DNA of 64,000 nt from CAVRTM01 sp963696105 (GTDB lineage Bacteria; Actinomycetota; Actinomycetes; Actinomycetales; Dermatophilaceae), in assembly GCA_963696105.1 (NCBI GenBank), contig CAVOIP010000005.1, positions 992,001-1,056,000 of the forward strand, given 5' to 3'. Under the pieces are notes generated by a model. It saw only the letters and a list, made by a program, of their open reading frames with translations, was not told the DNA's origin and searched no databases. The position numbers and the translations under genes are program-made. Below are positions 23,458 to 33,237 of the stretch, piece by piece; position 1 is the stretch's first letter; each line of letters opens with the position of its first letter.

Positions 23458-25680
23458 ATGAGCACCAGCACCAGCCCCGCCCCCGACACCGCCGCCCGGC
23501 CCGATCGTGAGGTCGACCTCGCGATCACCGGGATGACCTGCGCGTCCTGCTCGGCCCGGATCGAACGCAAGCTGAACAAGCTGGACGGCGTCCGGGCCAG
23601 CGTCAACCTGGCCACCAACCGCGCGTCGGTGCACTACGCCGCCCCGCTGCAGCCCCAGGACCTGGTCACCGCCGTGGAGCAGACCGGCTACGGCGCCACC
23701 GTCGTCGGCGGCGAGGCGTCCGTCGGCGAGGCGCACGAGGGGCACGACCTGCTGGCCGACGGGGCGCTCCGGCTGCGCGCGCTGGTCTCGCTGGCCCTCA
23801 CCATCCCGGTCCTGCTCATCGCGATGGTCCCGCCGATCGGTGACGCCCTCGGCGCGGCCGGCCCCTGGCTGGAGCTGGTGCTCACCACCCCGATCGTCGC
23901 CTGGGCCGCGTGGCCGTTCCACCGTGCCGCCGCGGTCAACGCCCGGCACGGCGCCTCGACGATGGACACGCTGGTCTCCCTGGGCGTGATCGCCGCCTAC
24001 GGGTGGTCGCTGGTGGTGACCCTGGCCGGCGGCTCCGGGCACCTCTACTACGAGGTCGCGGCCGTGGTCACCACGTTCCTGCTCGCCGGCAGGTACGCCG
24101 AGTCCCGGGCCCGCACCGCGGGCCGGTCCGCGCTCACCTCCCTGCTGGAGATGGGCGCCAAGGACGTCGCCGTACGACGGATCGACCCGACGACCCGGGC
24201 GACGAGCGAGCTGCGGGTGCCGATCGGCGAGCTCGTGGTGGGCGACCACTTCGTCGTGCGCCCCGGCGAGAAGATCGCCACCGACGGCGTCGTCGTGGAC
24301 GGCCGCAGCTCGGTCGATCGCAGCCTGGTCACCGGCGAGTCGATGCCGGTCGGCGCCGGCCCCGGAGACGAGGTCACCGGCGGCACCCTCAACGTGCAGG
24401 GCCGTCTCGTGGTCGAGGCCCGCCGCGTCGGCGCCGAGACCACCCTTGCCGCGGTCACCCGCCTGGTCGAGCGCGCCCAGCAGGGCAAGGCGCCGGTGCA
24501 GCGCCTGGCCGACCGGATCTCCGGGGTGTTCGTGCCGGTCGTCCTCGGCCTGGCCCTGCTGACGTTCCTCGGATGGCTGCTCACGGGGCACGACGTTCCC
24601 ACGGCGCTGTCATCGGCGGTCGCCGTGCTGATCATCGCCTGCCCCTGCGCCCTGGGCCTGGCGACGCCGACCGCCCTGCTGGCCGGGACCGGCCGCGGCG
24701 CACAGCTCGGCGTGCTGATCAAGGGACCGGAGGTCCTCGAGAGCACCCGCCGGGTCGACACCGTCGTGCTGGACAAGACCGGCACCGTCACCACCGGGGC
24801 CGTGCGCCTGGTCGACGTCGCCACCGCCGGCGCGCTGACCGGCACCGCGGCGCTGCGGGCGGCCGCGGCGGTCGAGGCGGGCAGCGAGCACCCGCTCGGC
24901 CAGGCCGTCGTCACCGGCGCCCGCGAGCGGGGGCTCGAGATCCCGGACGTCACCGGGTTCGTCTCGCTGCCCGGCCAGGGTGCCCGGGCCACGATCAAGG
25001 ACACCGAGGTCACCGTCGGCAAGGCCGACCTGTTCGACCGGGTGCCCGAGCAGATCGCCTCGGTGGCCAGCACCGGCAGCACCGTCTACGTCGGCTGGGG
25101 CGGCACCGCCCGCGCCGCGCTGACCGTCGCCGACGAGGTCCGCGGCACCTCCGCCCCCGCCATCGGCACGCTGACCCGCGACCTGGGGCTCACGGCGTAC
25201 CTGCTCACCGGCGACAACGAGCGCACCGCGCGTGCGGTCGCCACGGAGGTCGGCATCGACCCGGCACACGTCCTCGCCGACGTGCTGCCGCAGGCCAAGC
25301 ACGAGGCGATCGTCTCGCTGCAGCGCCAGGGAAAGGTCGTGGCGATGGTCGGCGACGGCGTGAACGACGCCGCGGCCCTCGCCCAGGCCGACCTCGGCAT
25401 CGCGATGGGCTCGGGCACCGACGTGGCGATGGAGTCGGCCGACATCGTGCTGCTGCGCCCCGAGCTCGACGCGGTGGCGGACTCGATCGCCCTGTCCCGC
25501 CGCACGCTGCGGATCATCCGCCAGAACCTCGGCTGGGCCTTCGGCTACAACGTCGCGGCCCTCCCGCTCGCGGCGTTCGGCCTGCTCAACCCGATGATCG
25601 CCGGTGGGGCGATGGCGCTGTCGAGCATCATCGTCGTGACCAACAGCCTGCGGCTGCGCAGCTGGTCCCGGCACGCCTGA
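23458..25680 (+). CDS. copA: Copper-translocating P1B-type ATPase
   Basis: 740 aa. One N-terminal HMA domain with MTCASC (C28, C31) is followed by eight transmembrane segments. The ion-channel motif is ACPCALG near residue 395, phosphorylation DKTGT near 439, SEHPLG, and the hinge VGDGVNDAAALAQADLGIAM. A C-terminal N...YN and M...S pattern (GWAFGYNVAALPLAAFG, GAMALSSI) indicates the Cu(I) subgroup. It exports copper under CsoR control. A strong hairpin follows the stop. Confidence 0.96.
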   Translation: MSTSTSPAPDTAARPDREVDLAITGMTCASCSARIERKLNKLDGVRASVNLATNRASVHYAAPLQPQDLVTAVEQTGYGATVVGGEASVGEAHEGHDLLADGALRLRALVSLALTIPVLLIAMVPPIGDALGAAGPWLELVLTTPIVAWAAWPFHRAAAVNARHGASTMDTLVSLGVIAAYGWSLVVTLAGGSGHLYYEVAAVVTTFLLAGRYAESRARTAGRSALTSLLEMGAKDVAVRRIDPTTRATSELRVPIGELVVGDHFVVRPGEKIATDGVVVDGRSSVDRSLVTGESMPVGAGPGDEVTGGTLNVQGRLVVEARRVGAETTLAAVTRLVERAQQGKAPVQRLADRISGVFVPVVLGLALLTFLGWLLTGHDVPTALSSAVAVLIIACPCALGLATPTALLAGTGRGAQLGVLIKGPEVLESTRRVDTVVLDKTGTVTTGAVRLVDVATAGALTGTAALRAAAAVEAGSEHPLGQAVVTGARERGLEIPDVTGFVSLPGQGARATIKDTEVTVGKADLFDRVPEQIASVASTGSTVYVGWGGTARAALTVADEVRGTSAPAIGTLTRDLGLTAYLLTGDNERTARAVATEVGIDPAHVLADVLPQAKHEAIVSLQRQGKVVAMVGDGVNDAAALAQADLGIAMGSGTDVAMESADIVLLRPELDAVADSIALSRRTLRIIRQNLGWAFGYNVAALPLAAFGLLNPMIAGGAMALSSIIVVTNSLRLRSWSRHA

Positions 25681-25687
25681 GGGAACG

Positions 25688-25726
25688 ACGACGCCGGTGT
25701 GCCGAGGTGCGGCACACCGGCGTCGT
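25688..25726. terminator. Bidirectional terminator between copA and VOC gene
   Basis: ACGACGCCGGTGTGCC (25688-25703) and GGCACACCGGCGTCGT (25711-25726) form a perfect 16-bp stem with a 7-nt loop. It starts 8 bp after the copA stop and 18 bp before the convergent gene's stop. Confidence 0.8.
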
Positions 25727-25743
25727 GGCCGTTGCGGGGGCGG

Positions 25744-26376
25744 TCAGACGGTGACGGGGCCGTCCGGGGTGTCGAAGGTGACGGACAGCAGACCGGGGTT
25801 GCCATGCGGGGACACGAAGGTGAACTCGATGGAGGTCTCGTGGTCCGGCGGGAGGCCGAGCCAGTCACGCACGCGCTTGGGGTCGCCGGCGATCTCCAGG
25901 CTGTGGATGGTGACCTCGGTCCGGGCGCCCACCGACGGGTGGAGCGTCTCGTCGTCCCACTTGATGTAGTAGGGCAGCTGCGGGTCGGCGATCAGGCCCT
26001 TGATGCCGAGCTGGCGCCAGGACAGCATCACGCCGTCGGGACGGTGCCGGCTGCCCACGACGGCCTCACGGCCCAGGCGGTGCTCGGCCTCGGACAGGTC
26101 GTCCACGGCGACCGCCCAGCCCATCCAGCCGCCGCCGTTCTCGGAGCGGGCGCGCACGGCCTGGCCGAACGGCGCCTTGTACGACGCCGGGTGGTCCAGG
26201 ACCTCGACGACCTCGACGTAGCGCTCGCGGGACAGCGGCAGGATGACGTTGCGGGTGCCGAACCTCGGGTGGACCCCGCCATCGACCGGGTCGACGCCGA
26301 TCTTCTTCGACAGGCGCGCGGCGGTCGCCGCCAACCCGTCGGTCTCGGCCGCGTATGAGACGTGATCCACTCGCAT
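25744..26376 (-). CDS. VOC-superfamily protein (glyoxalase-3-like domain)
   Basis: 210 aa. RVDHVSYAAETDGLAATAAR begins a VOC fold, and RNVILPLSRERYVEVVEVLD and a second half with ADPQLPYYIKWDD complete a duplicated domain of the Glyoxalase_3 type. The substrate is unknown. ATG 26376 is chosen because CACGAT ends 7 nt before it (leaderless pattern); ATG 26385 is the alternative. It lies downstream of the SpoU methyltransferase on the same strand, with a 117-bp gap. Confidence 0.78.
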   Translation of the reverse strand: MRVDHVSYAAETDGLAATAARLSKKIGVDPVDGGVHPRFGTRNVILPLSRERYVEVVEVLDHPASYKAPFGQAVRARSENGGGWMGWAVAVDDLSEAEHRLGREAVVGSRHRPDGVMLSWRQLGIKGLIADPQLPYYIKWDDETLHPSVGARTEVTIHSLEIAGDPKRVRDWLGLPPDHETSIEFTFVSPHGNPGLLSVTFDTPDGPVTV

Positions 26377-26493
26377 GGCGCTCATCGTGCCACGGCGGAC
26401 GCGGCTCTCCGGACGGGGGTGGCCATAGCGCGGGCCCGCGTCCGGCGCGGCGGGCGGGGTCGTCCCGGCGCCCCTGGTCCTCGACGCGACGGG

Positions 26494-27303
26494 TCAGCCG
26501 CGACGGCGCTGGCGGACTGCCTCGTAGATGACGATCGCCGCCGACGTGGCGACGTTGAGGGAGTTGGCGCGCCCGGCCATCGGGATGCGGACCTTGAGCT
26601 GGGCGGCGGCGAGGACCTCGTCGGTCAGGCCGTACTTCTCGGCGCCGACGGCCACGGCCACCGGCCCGGTGTAGTCCACGTCGGTGTAGTCGAGGTCGGT
26701 GTCCGGCGTCGTGGCGACCAGCGTGATGTCGTGGTCGCGCAGCCACTGCAGCGTCGCCTCGGTGGAGTCCGAGGCCACCGGCACGGAGAACACGGTGCCC
26801 TTGCTCGCCCGGACCAGGTTGGGGTTGCCCCAGTCGGTCACCGGGTCGGCGGCGATGACCGCCTCGGCGCCGGCCGCGTCGGCGGTGCGCAGCATCGCCC
26901 CGAGGTTGCCCGGCTTCTCCACGCCCTGGCACAGCAGCACCAGCGGCGAGGACCCGACCGTCAGGCCGGCGCAGGACCGGGTGACCGCGTCCACGACGGC
27001 GAGGAACCCGTCGGGTCCCTCGCGGTAGGCGACCTTCTCGAACGCCGCCCGGCCCAGCTGCTGGGTCTCCGCGCCCATGGCCCGCACGCGGGTCACGACG
27101 TCCTGCTGCGCGTCGGGGTGCAGCATCAGCTCGGGGCAGAAGTAGACGGTGCGCGGCACGACGCCGGCGTCCAGGGCCAGGCTCAGCTCGTCGTACCCCT
27201 CGATGAGGGTGACGCCGCCCTCCTCACGCGCACGTCGGCGACGCAGGGCCACCAGGGTCTTGAGTCGGGCGTTGGCCGGCGAGGTGATGATGAGGTCGGG
27301 CAT
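26494..27303 (-). CDS. TrmH/SpoU-family RNA 2'-O-methyltransferase
   Basis: 269 aa. A substrate-binding N-terminal part (SPANARLKTLVALRRRRARE) precedes the SpoU catalytic domain. Its three motifs are visible: VEKPGNLGAMLRTADAAGAE, VGAEKYGL and the knotted SAM-binding IPMAGRANSLNVATSAAIVI. Members methylate ribose 2'-OH in rRNA or tRNA; the exact target cannot be told here. The family length is normal. It stands alone, with 108 bp upstream to the next gene. Confidence 0.9.
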   Translation of the reverse strand: MPDLIITSPANARLKTLVALRRRRAREEGGVTLIEGYDELSLALDAGVVPRTVYFCPELMLHPDAQQDVVTRVRAMGAETQQLGRAAFEKVAYREGPDGFLAVVDAVTRSCAGLTVGSSPLVLLCQGVEKPGNLGAMLRTADAAGAEAVIAADPVTDWGNPNLVRASKGTVFSVPVASDSTEATLQWLRDHDITLVATTPDTDLDYTDVDYTGPVAVAVGAEKYGLTDEVLAAAQLKVRIPMAGRANSLNVATSAAIVIYEAVRQRRRG

Positions 27304-27411
27304 GAGACCGACAGCATCGCACCTGAGGCGCCGCGGTGTCCCCGAACGCGCCGCCTTGGCCGCCGGCGCCCGCGGCGGCCACTCGGCGAGCGCCGGGCCG
27401 ATGGCCTCCGG

Positions 27412-27759
27412 TCACAGGTGCTGGGTGATGTTGAGGACCGCGCCGTCGGGGTCGCGGACGAAGAACCGTCGCAACCCCCACTCCTCGTCGGTGAGGGGGT
27501 AGACGATGTCGGCACCGGCCGCGACGGCGCGGGCGTGCACCGCGTCGACGTCGTCCACCTCGATCGAGACGTCCGGGTGGAGGTGGGCCTTGACGTCCAG
27601 CTTCATGACGCTGAGCTGCACCTCGCGCTGGTCGGTGCCGAAGAACAGGATCCAGTCGAGGCCGTCGCCACCGTCGAGGCCGATCACGCCACGGTAGAAG
27701 GCGCGGCTGCGCTCGAAGTCCGCCGAGCGCAGGTTGGGCTTGATCCGTCTGACCGCCAT
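27412..27759 (-). CDS. Single-domain VOC-family protein
   Basis: 115 aa glyoxalase-like protein. NLRSADFERSRAFYRGVIGL is the first beta-alpha unit, then DVSIEVDDVDAVHARAVAAG and the closing RRFFVRDPDGAVLNITQHL with the usual metal-ligand region. It probably dimerises to form one active site. The substrate is unknown. ATG 27759 is preceded by CATCGT 7 nt away with no ribosome-binding site. It is divergent from the SRPBCC gene, 181 bp away, a gap in which I see no other gene. Confidence 0.82.
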   Translation of the reverse strand: MAVRRIKPNLRSADFERSRAFYRGVIGLDGGDGLDWILFFGTDQREVQLSVMKLDVKAHLHPDVSIEVDDVDAVHARAVAAGADIVYPLTDEEWGLRRFFVRDPDGAVLNITQHL

Positions 27760-27940
27760 GGCAGGAACGATGTCGGGTCGACCGCGGACACGGCAAGGGG
27801 TCGGACGTCCCCCTCATCGGCGCGCGCGCGTCGACGTCCGGGCGGTGCATGGTCACGGTCCGGTTGCGAGCCCGTCACGATTGGCCACGGCACGTCCACA
27901 ACGTTGGCGCGGGCCGGTCGCTGGGCCCGACAGTGGGCGC

Positions 27941-28369
27941 ATGGAACTGCGGCGCACCGTGATCGTGGGGGCCTCCCTCGAACGCGTCTTCGACTACCTC
28001 TCCGACTTCACCAACGCGGCGGAGTGGGATCCGGGCACGGTCTGCTGCGCCCGGGTCAGCGGGAACGGCGGCCCGGGCACGACGTATGCGAACACCTCGA
28101 AGGTGCTCGGGCGCGAGACGCACCTGACCTACGTGGTGGAGGAGCTCGAGGCGCCGCACCGGATCGCGCTGCGCGGGCACAGCCGGGCCGTGGAGGCGCA
28201 CGACACGATGGTGCTGCACACGGTCAGCGCCGGCACCGAGGTGATCTACACCGCCCGGTTCGAGCTCACCGGCATGGCGCGCTGCCTGGGCCCGCTGCTC
28301 AGCGGGTCGCTCAAGCGTCTCGGCGACGGAGCCGAGCACGGCCTGCGCGAGAACCTGTCCCGGCTCTGA
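27941..28369 (+). CDS. SRPBCC-family (polyketide cyclase/START-like) protein
   Basis: 142 aa helix-grip-fold protein. MELRRTVIVGASLERVFDYL starts the Polyketide_cyc2 fold. WDPG, VEELEAPHRIALRGHSR and the long C-terminal helix LGPLLSGSLKRLGDGAEHGL complete it. Such proteins bind hydrophobic ligands; the function is unknown. ATG 27941 follows GACAGT (27929-27934) by 6 nt, suggesting leaderless expression. It converges on the HAD gene, 12 bp away. Confidence 0.8.
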   Translation: MELRRTVIVGASLERVFDYLSDFTNAAEWDPGTVCCARVSGNGGPGTTYANTSKVLGRETHLTYVVEELEAPHRIALRGHSRAVEAHDTMVLHTVSAGTEVIYTARFELTGMARCLGPLLSGSLKRLGDGAEHGLRENLSRL

Positions 28370-28381
28370 CGCGGGTGCCGC

Positions 28382-29176
28382 TCAGGCGACGAGCGAGCGC
28401 AGGACCGCCACCAGGCCGTCCTCCTCGACGTCCCCGGCCACCTCGTCGGCGACCTCCTGGACCTCCAGCGGGGCGTTGCCCATGGCCACCCCCCGCGCGG
28501 CCCAGGCCAGCATCTCCAGGTCGTTGCGCTGGTCGCCCACCGCGATGGTGTGCCGCGGCTCGACCGACAGGCGGCGCCGGATCAGCTCCAGCGCCGAGCC
28601 CTTGGACACCCCTTCGGGGTTGATGTCCAGCCACGCGGTGAACCCCACGGCGTAGTTGACCTCGTGCAGCCCGATCCGCTCGACCAGCTCCATGAAGTCC
28701 TCGGCCGTGCCGGTCGGGCTGCGGAACGTCACGCGGGTGGCCGGGGAGTCGACCAGCTCCTCCCACGGCACGACGCGCAGCTCGCCCTGCAGCTCGCCCT
28801 CGGGGAAGGGGGCGCTGAGCTTGAAGCCGACGCCGAGCTCCTCCACGGCCACGACGGCGTCCGGCCACGCGCCGCGCAGCAGGGTCAGCGCCGGCGCCGG
28901 GTCGAACGTGACCGCCTCCAGCAGCCGGTAGCCGCGCGGCTCGGACGCGTCCAGCTCGATCGTGATGGCGCCGTTGGAGCAGACGGCGTAGCCGTGGCTG
29001 AGCCCGAGCGTCTCGACGACCGGCATCATCGCCACGATCGAGCGCCCCGTCGCGATGACCACGTGCACCCCTGCGTCGGCCACGTCCCGCACGGCCGCCC
29101 GCACCGCCGGGGACAGGGTGCCGTCGTGGCGCAGCGTCGTGCCGTCGAGGTCGAGGGCGACCATCCGCTCTGCCAT
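28382..29176 (-). CDS. HAD-superfamily (Cof-type) phosphatase
   Basis: 264 aa. The HAD motifs are in order: motif I VALDLDGTTLRHDG (nucleophile Asp 9), motif II VIATGRS, motif III Lys in GVSKGSALELI, and motif IV GDQRNDLEML. The cap is the IIB type, as in sugar-phosphate or flavin phosphatases of the Cof family. The substrate is not predictable. It starts 8 bp after serS on the same strand, so it should be co-transcribed with the tRNA synthetase. Confidence 0.9.
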   Translation of the reverse strand: MAERMVALDLDGTTLRHDGTLSPAVRAAVRDVADAGVHVVIATGRSIVAMMPVVETLGLSHGYAVCSNGAITIELDASEPRGYRLLEAVTFDPAPALTLLRGAWPDAVVAVEELGVGFKLSAPFPEGELQGELRVVPWEELVDSPATRVTFRSPTGTAEDFMELVERIGLHEVNYAVGFTAWLDINPEGVSKGSALELIRRRLSVEPRHTIAVGDQRNDLEMLAWAARGVAMGNAPLEVQEVADEVAGDVEEDGLVAVLRSLVA

Positions 29177-29183
29177 GGCCGCC

Positions 29184-30455
29184 TCAGCCCAAGGGGGTGA
29201 GCACGTCGAGGCCGAGGAACGGCTGCAGCGCCTTGGGTACGACGACCGAGCCGTCCGGCTGCTGGTGGTTCTCCAGGATCGCGACGATCCAGCGGGTCGT
29301 GCCCAGCGTGCCGTTGAGGGTCGCCACGTGGCGGGTGCCTCCCCCGGCCTCGCGCTCGCGCACGCCGAGCCGGCGCGCCTGGTACGTCGTGCAGTTGGAG
29401 GTCGAGGTCAGCTCGCGGTAGCGGCCCTGGGTGGGCACCCAGGCCTCGCAGTCGAACTTGCGCGCCGCAGGACCGCCCAGGTCACCGGCGGCGGTGTCGA
29501 TCACCCGGTAGGGCACCTCGATCTTGGCCAGCATCTGCTTCTCCCAGTCCAGGAGCCGCTGGTGCTCGGCGGCCGCGTCCTCGGGCCGGCAGTAGCTGAA
29601 CATCTCGACCTTCTGGAACTGGTGCACCCGGATGATGCCGCGGGTGTCCTTGCCGTAGGAGCCGGCCTCGCGGCGGTAGCAGGCCGACCACCCGGCGTAG
29701 CGCTTCGGACCGCCGGACAGGTCGAGGATCTCGTCGGCGTGGTAGCCGGCGAGGGCCACCTCGGAGGTCCCGGTGAGGTAGAGGTCGTCGGCCTCGAGGC
29801 GGTAGACCTCGTCGGCGTGCGCGTCGAGGAAGCCGGCGCCGGCCATGACGTCGCTCTTGACCAGGGTCGGGGTGATCATCGGGGTGAAGCCGGCCTCGAC
29901 GGCCTGGGCGATCGCCATGGTGAGCAGCGCGAGCTCGAGCCGGGCGCCGACGCCGGTGAGGAAGTAGAACCGCGAGCCGCTCACCTTCGCGCCGCGCTCC
30001 ATGTCGAGGGCGCCGAGGCCCTCGGCGAGCTCGAGGTGGTCCAGCGGCTCGAAGCCCTCCTCGGCGAAGTCCCGTGCGGTGCCGACGGTCTCCAGGACGG
30101 TGAAGTCGTCCTCCCCGCCGGCCGGCACGCCCTCCTCGATGACGTTGCCGACCCGTCGTACCAGCGTGGCGAGCTCCTGCTCGGCCGCCTCGGCCGCGGC
30201 CTGCAGCTCCTTGACCCGGTCGGACGTGGCCTTGGCCTGCGCGACCAGCGCGGCCTTCTCCTCGCCCCGGGCCGCGGCCACCTGCTTGCCGAACGACTTC
30301 TGCTGCGCGCGCAGCTGCTCGAACTCGGTCAGGGAGGACCGGCGTCGCTCGTCCGCAGCCAGGATCGCGTCGACGATCCCCTCGTCCTCACCGCGGGCGT
30401 GCTGGCTCGCCCTCACCGTCTCGGGGTGCTCGCGCACGAGCTTGATGTCGATCAC
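29184..30455 (-). CDS. serS: Seryl-tRNA synthetase
   Basis: 423 aa class-II synthetase. The N-terminal coiled-coil arm (residues about 30-105, Ala/Glu/Lys-rich) binds tRNA-Ser. The catalytic core shows motif 2 in YAGWSACYRREAGSYGKDT, with FQKVEMFSYC, and motif 3 TLNGTLGTTRWIVAILENHQ. GTG 30455 is reached 6 nt after TAGGCT, with no Shine-Dalgarno sequence, a leaderless pattern. Followed by the HAD gene in the same transcript. Confidence 0.97.
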   Translation of the reverse strand: MIDIKLVREHPETVRASQHARGEDEGIVDAILAADERRRSSLTEFEQLRAQQKSFGKQVAAARGEEKAALVAQAKATSDRVKELQAAAEAAEQELATLVRRVGNVIEEGVPAGGEDDFTVLETVGTARDFAEEGFEPLDHLELAEGLGALDMERGAKVSGSRFYFLTGVGARLELALLTMAIAQAVEAGFTPMITPTLVKSDVMAGAGFLDAHADEVYRLEADDLYLTGTSEVALAGYHADEILDLSGGPKRYAGWSACYRREAGSYGKDTRGIIRVHQFQKVEMFSYCRPEDAAAEHQRLLDWEKQMLAKIEVPYRVIDTAAGDLGGPAARKFDCEAWVPTQGRYRELTSTSNCTTYQARRLGVREREAGGGTRHVATLNGTLGTTRWIVAILENHQQPDGSVVVPKALQPFLGLDVLTPLG

Positions 30456-30564
30456 CGTCCGAGCCTATCGGCGCGCCCGCGGCCGTTCGGCGGGGATGGC
30501 CGATGACCGGCCGGTACGGCGACCCGGACGGGCCGCCAGGACGACCGGCGAGCGGTCCGACGGG

Positions 30565-31128
30565 TCAGGCGTGCACGTCGTGCAGGTGGTGCTCGACCTC
30601 GTGGACGAGGTACTGGGCCAGGGTCTCGACGGTGAACGCGGTGCCGTCGCTGCGGTGCCCGGGGCGGCTCCACTGGTCGGGTCCGACACCGGCGAAGAGC
30701 GCCCCGGCCGCGTCGGCGGCGTCGGCCAGCTGGTCGGCCACGAGCGCGGGGTCCTGCTCGGCGTACCGGCCCCGCTCCGCGGCCTCGTCCTGGTCCCAGG
30801 ACGGCAGCTCGGGGTCGTCCTCGGCCAGCATCCGCCGGGCCCGCCCGGTGGTGAGGGTGCAGACGTCGCGCACGTGGCAGAGGTACTCCAGCGGCGACCA
30901 CACGTCCGGGGCGGGCCGCTCCTCGACGCCGGGGGCGGCGAGCAGGTTGGACCAGCGCTCGATCGCGGCGTGCAGCACCGCCGGCACCTTGGCGCCGGGG
31001 TGGTCGGTGGTGTCGAAACCGCAGTCGGGGCACGGGCGCTGGAGCACCCAGGTCCAGTCCTTGCTCTCGTGCGGGATCGCGCTCGGGCTGTCGGTGCCGG
31101 CCGAGCGGGCGGCGACGTCGTCGGTCAT
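30565..31128 (-). CDS. DinB-superfamily protein
   Basis: 187 aa. The protein has an N-terminal CPDCGFDTTDHP segment, then a four-helix DinB-like bundle: VWSPLEYLCHVRDVCTLTTG (first metal His) and a C-terminal LAQYLVHEVEHHLHDVHA with several His. Relatives include mycothiol- or bacillithiol-dependent transferases and are often mis-called methyltransferases. ATG 31128 is taken because CACCAT ends 6 nt before it; the longer frame to 31170 has no signal. It is divergent from the lipid-kinase gene. Confidence 0.78.
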   Translation of the reverse strand: MTDDVAARSAGTDSPSAIPHESKDWTWVLQRPCPDCGFDTTDHPGAKVPAVLHAAIERWSNLLAAPGVEERPAPDVWSPLEYLCHVRDVCTLTTGRARRMLAEDDPELPSWDQDEAAERGRYAEQDPALVADQLADAADAAGALFAGVGPDQWSRPGHRSDGTAFTVETLAQYLVHEVEHHLHDVHA

Positions 31129-31246
31129 CCGCCCATGGTGCCGCTCCGCCGGCGGTCGCGCCCCCGTCAACCCTGCCGAAGTCGCAGCGATCCTGCCACC
31201 GCCTTCGCGTCGGGGGCCCCGTTTGCCGTCGGGTAACGTCCCGGTC

Positions 31247-32356
31247 GTGTTGACGAACTACGCCGGCTGGGTCGCCCTCGGCGCGATCATCCTCGTCCTC
31301 CTGCTGGCGTTGCTGGTCGCGGCCCCGTGGCGCGCCAAGGACGCCGACGCGGAGGAGGGCGCCCCGCGCCGCTTCGGCCGACGGCGCCCGCCTCGCGACC
31401 ACTTCCGCCCCGAGGGCGCCGCCTCGCCGGCCCCCGAGCCGGAGCGGAAGGCGGCGATCGTCGTCAACCCCACCAAGTTCGACAACCTGGAGGCGGTCCG
31501 CGCGCAGGTCACCAAGGCCTGCCGGGCTGAGGGATGGGCCCAGCCGCTGTGGATCGAGACCACGGTGGAGGACCCGGGCACCGGGCAGGCCCGCTCCGCC
31601 GTCGAGCAGGGCGTCACGATCGTCTGCCCGCTCGGTGGCGACGGCACGGTGCGGGCGGTCGCGGCCGCGCTGGTCGGGACCGAGACCCCGATGGGCCTGC
31701 TGCCCGGCGGCACGGGGAACCTGCTGGCGCGCAACCTGTCGCTGCCGGTGGACTCCTTGGACGAGGCGGTGCGCGTGGCGCTCACGGGCCAGAACAAGCG
31801 GGTCGACGTCGGCACGCTGACGGTGGAGCCCGAGGACACCCAGGAGAAGCCCAAGGACCACGTGTTCCTCGTGATGGCCGGGCTCGGCTTCGACGCGGCG
31901 ATCATGGCCGGCGCCCCCGAGAAGCTGAAGGCGCGGGTCGGCTGGCTGGCCTACACCGTCTCGGGGATGCGCAACCTGCGCGGTCCCCGGTTCAAGATCC
32001 GGATGGCGATCGACGAGCAGCCGGAGTTCGAGCGCCGGGTGCGCACGGTGGTCATCGGCAACTGCGGCAAGCTGACCGGCGGCCTCGTCCTCATGCCGGA
32101 GGCCGAGCTCGACGACGGCTGGCTGGACTGCGTGCTCCTCTCCCCCAGTGGGCTGATCGGCTGGATGGCGGTGGCCCTGCGGGTCCTCAGCCAGCGCCGC
32201 AAGGGCCACGAGCGGGTGGACCACCAGCGCGCGCAGTCGCTCACCATCCGTGCCGACCGCCCGGAGCAGGTGCAGCTCGACGGCGACACGATCGGCGAGG
32301 CGAAGTCCCTGCGGGCGGTCGTGCGGCCGCTCGCCCTGGTCGTCCGCGTCGGCTGA
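31247..32356 (+). CDS. Diacylglycerol kinase-family lipid kinase
   Basis: 369 aa. An N-terminal transmembrane helix (LGAIILVLLLALLVAAPW, residues about 10-27) is followed by a basic linker and the DAGK catalytic domain. ATP-site CPLGGDGTVRAVAAA is near residue 128 and GLLPGGTGNLLARNL follows. C-terminal VQLDGDTIGEAKSLRAVVRP is typical of the family, which includes diacylglycerol, sphingosine and YegS-like kinases. GTG 31247 lies 7 nt after TAACGT. The N-terminal anchor is unusual but seen in actinobacterial members. Confidence 0.88.
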   Translation: MLTNYAGWVALGAIILVLLLALLVAAPWRAKDADAEEGAPRRFGRRRPPRDHFRPEGAASPAPEPERKAAIVVNPTKFDNLEAVRAQVTKACRAEGWAQPLWIETTVEDPGTGQARSAVEQGVTIVCPLGGDGTVRAVAAALVGTETPMGLLPGGTGNLLARNLSLPVDSLDEAVRVALTGQNKRVDVGTLTVEPEDTQEKPKDHVFLVMAGLGFDAAIMAGAPEKLKARVGWLAYTVSGMRNLRGPRFKIRMAIDEQPEFERRVRTVVIGNCGKLTGGLVLMPEAELDDGWLDCVLLSPSGLIGWMAVALRVLSQRRKGHERVDHQRAQSLTIRADRPEQVQLDGDTIGEAKSLRAVVRPLALVVRVG

Positions 32357-32496
32357 GCGCACGCGGTTCCGAGGACCCGGGCTTCCCTTCCGGGGCTTGA
32401 CTGGCACGATTCGCGCGCCGGCACCGGTGCTGCCACCATGGGCTGGCTGCCGGGACGGCGACCGCACCCCGGCCCTTGACCGAGAGGCCGCGTGCC

Positions 32497-33237
32497 ATGT
32501 CCCTGATCGACGGTTCGTCCAGGCCCACCCCGGCGGAGACGGCCCGCGGTCTCCTCCTGCGGGCGATCCTGCCCGGCTTCGTCGTCTGGCTGGCCATCGT
32601 CGGCTTCGGCGAGCTGCTGCGCGGGCCGCTGAAGTCGCTGAACCACACCGAGAGCGGCCTGAACGCCGACCTGGCGCGCGACCGTACCGCCCGGTGGAAC
32701 ACCATCACGATGGTCTGGTCCCACGTCGGCAACACCGAGATCGTCATCGGCGTCTGCGTCATCGCCGTGGCGCTGCTGTGGTGGCGCACCCGCGAGTGGT
32801 GGGTCGCCATCGTCCCGGCCATCGCCATCGCCCTGCAGGCCACCATCTTCGTCATCGCCACCGCGATCATCGGCCGTCCGCGGCCGGAGGTGCCCAAGCT
32901 CGACCCGGCACCACCGACCTCGAGCTATCCCAGCGGCCACGTCGGGGCCTCGACCGCCCTCTACCTCTCCCTCGCCCTGATCGCGGCCCACCGGATCGAG
33001 CGCGCGTGGCTGCGCCGGCTGGTCGTGGTGGTCTGCGCCGTGATCCCGTTCCTCGTGGCCTACGCCCGGCTGTACCGCGGGATGCACCACCTGTCCGACG
33101 TGCTGATCGGCGCGCTCAACGGCATCGCGTGTGCCCTGCTGGCGTGGACCTGCCTGCGCTCGCACCACCGGACCGGTCCTCGCTCCCGGCGGGGAGCCAC
33201 AACGGTGCTTCCAGCACCACCAGCGGATGAGCGGCGG
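32497..33237 (+). CDS. PAP2-family membrane phosphatase, 3' end disturbed
   Basis: About 235 recognisable residues: a membrane phosphatase with the PAP2 triad GRPRPEVPK, SYPSGHVGAS and YARLYRGMHHLSD, and five or six transmembrane helices. It probably dephosphorylates a lipid or polyprenyl phosphate. Start ATG 32497 has GAGAGG 9 nt upstream. Odd point: the frame has no stop where homology ends (about 33190) but stays open to 34350, antisense through all of pheA. The +1-shifted frame stops at 33230, so a small indel near the end is likely. The end given here is the pheA boundary, not a stop codon. Confidence 0.75.
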